Both the position numbers and the translations under genes were made by a program. A stretch of 44,095 nucleotides of DNA. Origin: a virus. The first letter of the stretch is position 1; each line of letters opens with the position of its first letter. Below the pieces are notes generated by a model. It had not been told where the DNA came from and ran no database searches. It was given only the letters and a program-made list of their open reading frames with translations. The DNA lies in the IMG/VR virus record IMGVR_UViG_3300026521_000026, positions 1 through 44,095 of that record. One strand, written 5' to 3'. This document shows positions 24,922 to 30,666 of this stretch, piece by piece.

Positions 24922-25416
24922 TTACACCTCCTTAGAGTGGCGGAATGCCACTGCTTTATCCATAGAGATACCAAATTCTCTATCACATTTCTGCCAATAA
25001 TATACAGCCTCTTTAGTAACCCCATATAGCTCTGCAACTTCTTTAGGCGTCTTACCCATCTTTAGAAGTGTTAAGGCCTCTATGCGCTCTCTTAACGTTG
25101 AGCGTGGTGTAGGTTTGTTTTTATTACGCCCTACATCAGAGCGTAACTTACTAAAGTATGCTGGACTAATCCCTAGAAGCTTTGAGACTACGTTATCATT
25201 TAACGTGTAATCCTTACATATAGCGTCTAAATCATCTAATATCTCATTAGAGAGTAACCACTCATTTACAAATGGATTAGCTAATATAGCTTTTCTAGAA
25301 GCGTTAATAAATACTCTAAAAGCATTTAAGCGGTGTTTGAAGACCTTACGGTTTGTAAGGACTTGTTTCTTTGTTATCTTATCAATAGATAAGAGAGTAA
25401 TGTCTTTAGTTTTCAT
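24922..25416 (-). CDS. Early protein with two helix-turn-helix segments
   Basis: The 164 aa basic protein has a first HTH-like segment at residues 73-93 (NDNVVSKLLGISPAYFSKL) and a second at about 108-145 (ALTLLKMGKTPKEVAELYG, then VTKEAVYYWQK). The second is typical of resolvase or transposase-type DNA-binding helices. The N-terminal 60 residues are basic and helical. It is the first gene after promoter P2, so it is expressed when phage polymerase is active. A transcription regulator or a host take-over factor is plausible. No enzyme domain is seen. Confidence 0.8.
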   Translation of the reverse strand: MKTKDITLLSIDKITKKQVLTNRKVFKHRLNAFRVFINASRKAILANPFVNEWLLSNEILDDLDAICKDYTLNDNVVSKLLGISPAYFSKLRSDVGRNKNKPTPRSTLRERIEALTLLKMGKTPKEVAELYGVTKEAVYYWQKCDREFGISMDKAVAFRHSKEV

Positions 25417-25440
25417 TGTTTTTCCTTGTTTTCTTTAAGT

Positions 25441-25480
25441 ATCTTAAAGATACTATAGTTATTACTATCTATAATTATTG
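25441..25480 (-). promoter_or_regulatory. Phage RNA polymerase promoter P2 (early/middle operon)
   Basis: On the minus strand TAGTAATAACTATAG (25453-25467) is followed by TATCTTAAAGATAC and preceded by TAATTATAGA. It shares the ACTATAGTATCTTAA core and AT-rich upstream box with P1. It lies just upstream of the HTH gene and drives towards the phage RNA polymerase gene. The spacing between the TAGTAA box and the TATAG core is one base shorter than in P1. Confidence 0.7.
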
Positions 25481-25504
25481 TAATTAATTATAAGTAATTC
25501 TTTT

Positions 25505-25523
25505 AAGGCTCTTAAAGAGCTCC
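25505..25523 (-). other. Palindromic hairpin upstream of P2
   Basis: GGCTCTTAAAGAGCTCC contains a compact stem (GCTC against GAGC, extended by TT/AA). It sits between the end of the 105 aa gene and P2. A related CTCTTAAAGAG palindrome lies at the same place upstream of P1. It could end the preceding transcript or be an RNase III site, as T7 early transcripts have. There is no long T-run. Confidence 0.4.
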
Positions 25524-25559
25524 TTATCTACTATGGCCACTCTTAAGCAGCTTTTAAGA

Positions 25560-25877
25560 TTAGAACCATTTAACAGCAAGTTTTTGAAGTAACCTGCTCA
25601 TCTTAAAAGTAAGTGAGTTGTAATTACAAAAAGAGGTTACGTCCTTATTTTCATTAAGAATTTGCCAGAAGTGAGGGTGTGAGAACTTATAGTTCCGTTT
25701 TCTGTTTGGATTACTCTTTATTTGCTTTCCATTAGCGTCTAAATGCACACTAAAGCCCTCATTATTTACTAAAATGTAACCTTCATTGAGTAGCTGAGTA
25801 GCTAGCTCTTTACTATCTAACGGATATTGTTTGGGTACTAGCCATCGTGGCTTAGTTCTTTTGTGTTTAATTGACAT
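25560..25877 (-). CDS. Unknown basic early protein
   Basis: The 105 aa protein is strongly basic (MSIKHKRTKPRWLVPK to KLAVKWF). It has a middle segment ELATQLLNEGYILVNNEG, an aromatic-rich FSHPHFWQIL, and a basic helix at the end. The overall charge suggests nucleic acid or RNA polymerase binding. The ATG overlaps the end of a 21-codon hydrophobic frame with a much stronger ribosome site. T7-like early regions carry many unique host take-over genes, and this is a candidate. Confidence 0.68.
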   Translation of the reverse strand: MSIKHKRTKPRWLVPKQYPLDSKELATQLLNEGYILVNNEGFSVHLDANGKQIKSNPNRKRNYKFSHPHFWQILNENKDVTSFCNYNSLTFKMSRLLQKLAVKWF

Positions 25878-25932
25878 AATTTACCCCTATTGAGTAAATT
25901 ATTAGTGATTGTACAGTGATATACAACAACAT
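25867..25932 (-). CDS. Possible 21 aa membrane peptide
   Basis: The frame MLLYITVQSLIIYSIGVNYV plus Asn is preceded by AAGGAGG with 7 bases spacing, one of the best ribosome sites in the window. The peptide is almost entirely hydrophobic, like a single membrane span. Its stop overlaps the ATG of the 105 aa gene by 11 bases, so it may be a coupling leader, a real membrane micropeptide, or both. Confidence 0.4.
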   Translation of the reverse strand: MLLYITVQSLIIYSIGVNYVN

Positions 25933-26019
25933 AGCGTGCCTCCTTGTTTTTCTTTAATTTTCTCTAAGTGGCCTTAAGGTAACTAAGGACACTATGAAGA
26001 TAATTAGCCTTTTAAGCAC

Positions 26020-26045
26020 CCTAGAAGCCTTTAAAAGGCTTAGGG
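26020..26045 (-). terminator. Hairpin after the first early gene
   Basis: The inverted repeat CCCTAGAAGCCTT against AAGGCTTAGGG, with one bulged base and almost no loop, lies directly after the stop of the 194 aa gene. No clear T-run follows on the minus strand. It may be a processing site between early genes or a weak terminator. Confidence 0.45.
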
Positions 26046-26049
26046 TAGT

Positions 26050-26634
26050 CTATGATATCAGTTTAGAGCCTAGAGAGGCTTGTATCTTAGCTATGAGCTT
26101 TTGTTTAGCTTCATCACTCATTTTAGCTACTAAATTTTCTACTTTTACAAACATAGTAGCCTCGTCATCTTCTAATTTGTACTCTTTATATAACTCTGCT
26201 AACTTGCTAGCATACTCATCATTGTATTTTCTCTTCTGTTCGGTCGTAACTAGCTCGCTATCTTTAGGAAGTAGCTTGTTTAGTTTGTTTTTAACTTTAG
26301 TTACGTCAGAAGAGTAATGCTCTGCAAGATGTTCCATAAGCTTTAAAGCTCTCTCTATATTGTACCAAGAAAGTTTATCTACTCTCACGAATAACTTAGT
26401 GTTACAAGCGATAGCACTATATTTTACTATCTTTTTAAGACGTGTTAGATAGTGTTTCTCACTTTGAATACTATCTACTGTCTCATTAAGAGCTTTTATA
26501 CCCTCTTTGATGTTTGAGTAGCTTTTGAGGGTTGTAATACATTCAGAAAAGAGAGTTTTACTTGATGTATCGCTAGTTACCATTGTAGTTACAGTTGAAA
26601 TCATAAGGCTTCTTATTTCATTTAGAGTTTTCAT
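26050..26634 (-). CDS. First early gene, 194 aa, unknown function
   Basis: The protein is helical, Lys/Ser/Thr/Glu-rich (MKTLNEIRSLMISTVTTMV onward), with a basic mid-section (YLTRLKKIVKYSAIA) and a C-terminal coiled-coil-like region (KLAELYKEYKLEDDEAT). It is the first gene after the leader, where T7 has gene 0.3 (anti-restriction), but it is not acidic like Ocr. The ribosome site AAAGGA and the sequence around the start (AAAAACAATGAAAAC) are nearly the same as at the HTH gene, hinting at a duplicated translation leader. No domain is recognised. Confidence 0.75.
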   Translation of the reverse strand: MKTLNEIRSLMISTVTTMVTSDTSSKTLFSECITTLKSYSNIKEGIKALNETVDSIQSEKHYLTRLKKIVKYSAIACNTKLFVRVDKLSWYNIERALKLMEHLAEHYSSDVTKVKNKLNKLLPKDSELVTTEQKRKYNDEYASKLAELYKEYKLEDDEATMFVKVENLVAKMSDEAKQKLIAKIQASLGSKLIS

Positions 26635-26892
26635 TGTTTTTCCTTTGTTTTGTTTTTGAGTTATTTAGCTATTTAAAGCACCTAAAGACTATTTACAACC
26701 ATTAAAGGTACTAAAGTACCCTTAAGAATTACAAATAATTACTGTTACTATAATGAATTACATTATGCACTCCACCACACATTACAGCGTAACAACTAAA
26801 CTGTAAATCCTTGTTTTATTCAAGGTTCGCAGAGCGACTTTTGACAATAACACATTATCTATACAAAATAACTAAATAGTGCATATACTAGA

Positions 26893-26909
26893 TAGTAAGT
26901 AATTTATAG
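26893..26909 (+). promoter_or_regulatory. Motif related to phage promoter, orientation uncertain
   Basis: On the plus strand TAGTAAGTAATTTATAG matches the TAGTAA box and TATAG core of P1 and P2 with one or two extra bases between them, but the downstream TATCTTAA is missing. It lies between the host-type promoters and the first early gene. Reading it on the minus strand gives TTACTATCTAG, a weaker match. It may be a degenerate promoter or an origin element. Confidence 0.35.
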
Positions 26910-26993
26910 ACAATGATAACATCTCCTAAATTTAGCTTTAGGTAGCATAAAGAACTCAAAGAGTTTTAAGACATCTTTAGGTCGGTAACAACA

Positions 26994-27050
26994 CTTAATG
27001 TGTCGTTGAGTTGAAATTATAACAATTAAATGCTTAATCTATCCTTAAAG
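26994..27050 (-). promoter_or_regulatory. Candidate host RNA polymerase promoter, copy 1
   Basis: On the minus strand a TATAAT hexamer (27016-27021) is followed by TTCAACTCAACGACAC, which recurs almost unchanged at copy 2, 191 bases away. The -35 region is poorly defined. The tandem arrangement upstream of the first early gene parallels the T7 A1-A3 host promoters. The shared downstream box can fold with following sequence (ACAC against GTGT). Confidence 0.5.
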
Positions 27051-27089
27051 ATTGATGACTTTCAAAACTTAAACTCACTTGTTGATATT

Positions 27090-27117
27090 GTATAGCTACC
27101 CCATTTTAAAGCTATAC
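27090..27117 (-). other. Perfect 8-bp inverted repeat in the leader
   Basis: GTATAGCT and AGCTATAC form a perfect stem with a loop of 12 bases. It lies between the two candidate host promoters. It could be an operator for a dimeric regulator or an RNA hairpin. No T-run follows. Confidence 0.4.
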
Positions 27118-27184
27118 TTAACGGATACCTAAAGGTTGTTGTTTAGTAAGAATAGATTAACAATAAGTTATTAAGGAACTCAGC

Positions 27185-27245
27185 GACTAAGTGTCGTTGG
27201 ATTAAAATTATAAGCTAAGTAACCTTAGAGTAACTTTAAATTACA
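27185..27245 (-). promoter_or_regulatory. Candidate host RNA polymerase promoter, copy 2
   Basis: TATAAT (27207-27212, minus strand) is followed by TTTAATCCAACGACAC, the same box as copy 1 with three base changes. Upstream is TTACTC at a 15-base spacing, a weak -35. The conservation of the hexamer plus downstream box between two copies argues for function. Confidence 0.5.
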
Positions 27246-27387
27246 AAAGAATTACAAAGAATGTTTGAGAGTCTTTGAGAGGCTAAGGCTATATAATGTA
27301 TCCGCGAGTACCTTGAGAAGCTTAGAGGGACCTTAAAGTCGCTGGAGTGGCTTAGAGATTTCTAGAGAGTGTGTAGAATAGTAACAA

Positions 27388-27403
27388 TAGTAAGTAATTA
27401 TAG
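27388..27403 (+). promoter_or_regulatory. Motif closely related to phage promoter, reading on the plus strand
   Basis: TAGTAAGTAATTATAG followed by GATATTAAGAG aligns with P1 (TAGTAATTTACTATAG, then TATCTTAAAGAG), with the same number of bases between box and core. In this orientation it would read away from the early genes, towards the terminase end. The minus-strand reading (AATTACTTACTATTG) resembles the 13-bp array near 6660. Orientation needs transcript data. Confidence 0.42.
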
Positions 27404-27428
27404 GATATTAAGAGTGCTTAACGACACT

Positions 27429-27461
27429 TAAGAGACATTTAAGAGACATTTAAGAGACAAA
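27429..27461. repeat. Three copies of an 11-bp direct repeat
   Basis: The unit TTAAGAGACAT occurs three times in tandem, with the last copy altered at its end. It sits directly next to the large hairpin at 27461-27499. This is a local duplication in the leader; its role is unknown. Confidence 0.8.
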
Positions 27462-27499
27462 GGCAGACTAAAGAGACTGAATGTCCCTAAAGTCTGCCT
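27461..27499 (-). terminator. Long hairpin in the leader
   Basis: A perfect 9-bp stem (AGGCAGACT against AGTCTGCCT) encloses 21 bases that can pair further in part (GGAC with GTCT/C). On the minus strand it is followed by TTTGTCTCTT. It could terminate transcripts entering from the terminase side, or mark a packaging or processing site at the genome end. Confidence 0.5.
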
Positions 27500-27593
27500 A
27501 TTGATATTAAAGAGTTGAGCCTTAGTGGCTAAAGGTAACTTACAGTACTTAAAGACCTTTGAGGTATCTTTGAGTTACCTTAAGATACTTTGA

Positions 27594-27623
27594 GGGGGCT
27601 ATGGGGGTCTTGGGGACTTTGGG
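27594..27623 (+). other. G-quadruplex motif
   Basis: On the plus strand four G-runs of 5, 5, 4 and 3 residues are separated by CTAT, TCTT and ACTTT, meeting the usual G3+N1-7 pattern. The complementary strand is a matching C-rich run. G-tracts are otherwise rare in this AT-rich genome, so the site stands out. It lies in the probable genome-end region. Confidence 0.85.
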
Positions 27624-28032
27624 ATACTGATGATACCCATTGGAATTTCTAAGGTATTTTTGAGTTCCCTTAAGTCTCTTCAAGACCTCCAACAACCTTA
27701 AGTAAGAAGATAGTAGTAAGAGGAGGTGTTGGTTAGTAATTAACCATAGACACTTTAAGCTACGTTAGGTACCTCCAAGAAACCTAGAGGAACTATTAGA
27801 GATATCTTTACAATCCTAACAGAGCCCCAAGGACCTTGAGGAATCCTAACACATCTTAAAGAGTCTTTATAATGTATTCTTTATTTAGATTTTCATTGCT
27901 TTTGTTTTTCTAGCCCCCAACAAAATACCCAATACCTAGAGGTTACGAGGAGCCCATCCCTAACTACCCTGGTGGAGCTAATCCCATTATTCCAGAGCTG
28001 TAACATTGTGTATTGAGTATCCCAGCAAGATT

Positions 28033-28068
28033 ACAAAGAAACCTACGGAGGCAGGTAGGCTTCTTTGT
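28033..28068 (-). terminator. Strong hairpin after the terminase gene
   Basis: A 14-bp stem (ACAAAGAAGCCTAC against GTAGGTTTCTTTGT on the minus strand, one G-U pair) with an 8-base loop lies about 130-170 bases beyond the TerL stop. It is the most stable hairpin I see in the window. The T residues are inside the stem rather than after it. It probably ends the late transcript or takes part in packaging-site recognition. Similar sequences (GTAACATTGT and CAGCAAGATT) flank it on both sides. Confidence 0.6.
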
Positions 28069-28200
28069 GACCTCTATGGGTAACATTGTTGGCAGCAAGA
28101 TTTTAGTTAATAGTAAACTTTATTTGAGTTTCCATTCGCTATGTCTTCCTAATATGTCCACTATAATAACAAAACCCTTAGGAAACCTCGTGCTCTAAGG

Positions 28201-29925
28201 CTATCTAAAGGATTTTAACCCTTTAAGAGCCTTAGACCTAGAGGACCCAAAAGGAGCCTTAAAGTTCCCTGGGTTCTTCTTGTAGTTCAATCTAAACTGT
28301 TTTAATTGTTCATCTAATTGACGTTCTTTATAGCGTTGTAATGCTACATCTATGTTCTGGTCTAGTATATCACGTTCTAACCAATAACTAACTGCTAAAG
28401 CTAATACATCTAGTCTATCATCGTGACGTAGTGATTGTCTATCCCTTGTTATATGTGATAATTGAAATAACAAACTATACATCATATTGGTAGGCTCACG
28501 TAACCCATAGGCTACATCGTTACTACAAGAGCTGTAGTTAACTACAAGACGATGTTGGTTCATTATAGGTTCTAGTGTATCTATAATCCTAACTTCTTTT
28601 TGTATACTAACCTTAACCTCTTCAATATTACAAGGATACACTGAGTTCATTATAGGAGCTAATAATGATGAAAACATACCATCTCCAAAGTTAGCTTCCA
28701 CATAAACTTCATTGACTTTATACTTCTTAGCTATCCTAGAGAGTCTCATAAGATTAGCTTCGTTATATCCACCTTTTATACCACCAAAATCCAATACATA
28801 TAGACGTCCAAGTAAATGTGCTACAACACACCATCCCATTTCATCTGTACCTGTACCAGCAGGGTCAATTGCTAAAATCACACCCTCATAAGGTTTAGTA
28901 TCATCTGATTGTGTTCCTGGCCTATGGAGTTTATCCCCTCTAAACCCTACATTAGGTATCTCTTGTATTTCTTTAGAAGCCTCAGAGCTCCAGGTAATAC
29001 TTGCAGGACCGTTGAAATCATCAAGGTCTGTTACGATTAAATCTTTAAGTTTCAAAGGATACTTCTCGGCATCACTTAATGTTGTATCTAGCATAAATTG
29101 TAATTTAAAACCTGAGCGTCCATAACGGTTCTCACGCATTATAAGGTCTTCCTCAGTAAATCTAGGCTCTGTAGTAGTCCCTATTATATCAGGGTCCCTA
29201 TGCATCTTCTCAACCATATAAGGAGCTAAGCATCCTTCATAGATTGAAGTCTCTTCAGGGTACCTTGCAGGGAATATACGTGTTACATAACCATCTTCCC
29301 TGAAGCCATTGTAAATAGACTCAGCAGACTGTGGTGTACCTAATACAAGTATTTGAGCACCTTCAGTAGTCTGTAAGATAGCTTCAAATTCTGCTGTAGC
29401 ATTACGTAACTGTTCACGCCTCATCTCTGTAGCAGAGTTCTGTTGTCCTTCAACATCATCAGATATTAATAGTGATGCACGGTTACCTTGTAACTGACTT
29501 GTAATACCTAAGGCTCTTAGTGAAGGCTGTACAGATACCTCACAACCATTTACATCAAAGCTGGTAGTTGAGGTACGATGTCCTTTACTCATATCAGGCT
29601 TAAGGTGTTCTAAGATAGGCATAGACTCTATAAGACGTCTGATGAATATAGCAATATTATCAGAGTGCCCTCCTGATTGTGATACAATAAGTATCTTCTC
29701 GTTAGGGTCCCTTAAGAGTCTCCAAGCAGCATAAGCACCTGTAATCCACGTCTTACCTGCCCCACGTAATGCTTGTAGCACACTTCTAGAGTTATTCTCT
29801 TGCAGAAAATCTGCCATATGATATTGTAATTCACTAGGTTCAGGTAACCTTAAGTGACTCCAAGTTAGCTTTAAGAAAACCTTAAAGTCACTTAATGCTA
29901 ATAATTCTAATTTATTCTTTTCCAT
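28201..29925 (-). CDS. Terminase large subunit (T7 gp19-like)
   Basis: The 574 aa packaging motor (T7: 586) has an ATPase domain with Walker A QALRGAGKTWITGAYAAWR and Walker B ASLLISDDVEG, and a RNase H-like nuclease with ILAIDPAGTGTDEMGW and RHDDRLDVLALAVSYW. It moves DNA into the prohead through the portal and cuts concatemers at the ends. The ATG at 29925 with a GAAAGG site is preferred over a TTG five codons earlier. It overlaps the HNH gene by 14 bases and is the last gene of the late operon. Confidence 0.96.
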   Translation of the reverse strand: MEKNKLELLALSDFKVFLKLTWSHLRLPEPSELQYHMADFLQENNSRSVLQALRGAGKTWITGAYAAWRLLRDPNEKILIVSQSGGHSDNIAIFIRRLIESMPILEHLKPDMSKGHRTSTTSFDVNGCEVSVQPSLRALGITSQLQGNRASLLISDDVEGQQNSATEMRREQLRNATAEFEAILQTTEGAQILVLGTPQSAESIYNGFREDGYVTRIFPARYPEETSIYEGCLAPYMVEKMHRDPDIIGTTTEPRFTEEDLIMRENRYGRSGFKLQFMLDTTLSDAEKYPLKLKDLIVTDLDDFNGPASITWSSEASKEIQEIPNVGFRGDKLHRPGTQSDDTKPYEGVILAIDPAGTGTDEMGWCVVAHLLGRLYVLDFGGIKGGYNEANLMRLSRIAKKYKVNEVYVEANFGDGMFSSLLAPIMNSVYPCNIEEVKVSIQKEVRIIDTLEPIMNQHRLVVNYSSCSNDVAYGLREPTNMMYSLLFQLSHITRDRQSLRHDDRLDVLALAVSYWLERDILDQNIDVALQRYKERQLDEQLKQFRLNYKKNPGNFKAPFGSSRSKALKGLKSFR

Positions 29926-30295
29926 AATAACCTTTCTCAATTAAGTAACTATAGGCTTTCTTTAAGATACTCGGAGAGTCTCCAAGATGCCCTAATCCTA
30001 TATTACAACCTTGACATAATAAACCACGTACTTCACCATTACTATGATTATGGTCTGTGTGCATATCTTTAGCGTCTATGTGTTGACCACAACACCCACA
30101 CCTACCATTCTGTTCAACATACATCTGGTTCCATTCTTCTAATGTGATGTTGTATGTGTTTTGATAGTAGTTGTTTTTATTGTTATGGTATCTCTCTGTT
30201 TCTCTAGATGAGTAACAGCTCTTACAAACACCTCGGTTCTTATAGAACTCTAAGGTACTCTTATGTTCTTTACATATCCTACAAGTTTTCTTCAT
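29912..30295 (-). CDS. HNH endonuclease, endonuclease VII-like, between TerS and TerL
   Basis: The 127 aa protein has CRIC and CKSC in the first 30 residues, then CGCCGQHID, MHTDHNHSNGEVRGLLC and CNIGLGHLGD, finishing in a KKAYSYLIEKGY helix. The order and the DHxHxxGxxRGLLC core match the enzyme at 11873-12334, so the two are probably related. It sits between the two terminase genes and overlaps the TerL start. A homing-type enzyme is likely; nicking enzymes of this kind near terminases can also help packaging in some phages. GGAGG lies 14 bases upstream of the ATG, further than usual. Confidence 0.88.
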   Translation of the reverse strand: MKKTCRICKEHKSTLEFYKNRGVCKSCYSSRETERYHNNKNNYYQNTYNITLEEWNQMYVEQNGRCGCCGQHIDAKDMHTDHNHSNGEVRGLLCQGCNIGLGHLGDSPSILKKAYSYLIEKGYYGKE

Positions 30296-30400
30296 AGTAT
30301 TGTGTAATACCTCCGTTTATTATATACGTCATTAAACGCTCTTTAGAGCCTCTACAAGCCACGAACTCCTTTTAGGAATACCTTAGCTTACCTAGAGACT

Positions 30401-30416
30401 CTTAGAGCGCTCTAAG
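30401..30416. other. Perfect 16-bp palindrome at the TerS stop codon
   Basis: CTTAGAGCGCTCTAAG is a perfect palindrome that overlaps the TerS stop codon. It could be a transcript processing element or a protein-binding site next to the inserted HNH gene. No T-run is present. Confidence 0.5.
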
Positions 30417-30666
30417 CGCCTAATTCCATCATATCTACTACTGAGAGTTTTACCATAGTATCTCCAGTAGCTTCTAGATGTTGTTTAATAGTTGATTGTA
30501 AATCATTTACATCATTACTTTCAACTAAATCTGCTGTTATATCGTTATCTTTTAAGAACTTTATAGCGTTCGCTAGTACCTTAGGGTCGTCTAGGTTCTC
30601 CATAAGAGTTCTTGCAACTTTGTCGTGGAGAGCATTTAAGCTCTCTAGTGATGCTTTATTAGCCAT
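30412..30666 (-). CDS. Terminase small subunit (T7 gp18-like)
   Basis: The 84 aa helical protein has LNALHDKVARTLMENL and VLANAIKFLKDNDITADLV, the pattern of T7-like DNA packaging proteins A (T7 gp18 is 89 aa). TerS proteins form rings that regulate TerL and select DNA. The start shares one base with the stop of the gp16-like gene. It is separated from TerL by the HNH gene and about 115 non-coding bases. Confidence 0.85.
   Translation of the reverse strand: MANKASLESLNALHDKVARTLMENLDDPKVLANAIKFLKDNDITADLVESNDVNDLQSTIKQHLEATGDTMVKLSVVDMMELGA

Larger units (their letters stand above)
26635..28200. other. 1.57 kb non-coding leader and probable genome-end region
   Basis: I find no supported gene here; the frames present are short and lack ribosome sites. 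The region holds two host-type promoter candidates (near 27010 and 27205), motifs related to the phage promoters (26893-26909 and 27388-27403), at least five exact CCTAAAG heptamers on either strand (26681, 26936, 26975, 27128, 27486) plus many CTTAAAG-like variants, several hairpins, an 11-bp x 3 array, and a G-quadruplex motif. In T7 such heptamers flank the terminal repeats, and early promoters lie just inside the left end. The packaged genome's ends and terminal repeat are therefore probably here. Confidence 0.75.

Noticed and set aside
25994-26317. Plus-strand frame of 107 codons opposite the first early gene
   Set aside because: It is a shadow of the minus-strand 194 aa gene, whose ribosome site is clear.
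26725-26770. Further promoter-like motif (TTACTGTTACTATAATG on the plus strand)
   Set aside because: It shares only TTACTAT with the others and lacks both the TAGTAA box and the TATAG core; AT-rich DNA gives such matches by chance.
27963-28086. Minus-strand frame of 41 codons after TerL
   Set aside because: It reads through both hairpin arms and has no ribosome site upstream of its ATG.
28013-28198. Plus-strand frame of 61 codons next to TerL
   Set aside because: It runs through the hairpin stem, lacks a ribosome site and matches no family; the region fits a terminator.
26635-28200. tRNA or CRISPR array in the leader
   Set aside because: No cloverleaf with a GTTC-like T-arm is seen, and the 11-bp repeats are directly adjacent without spacers.
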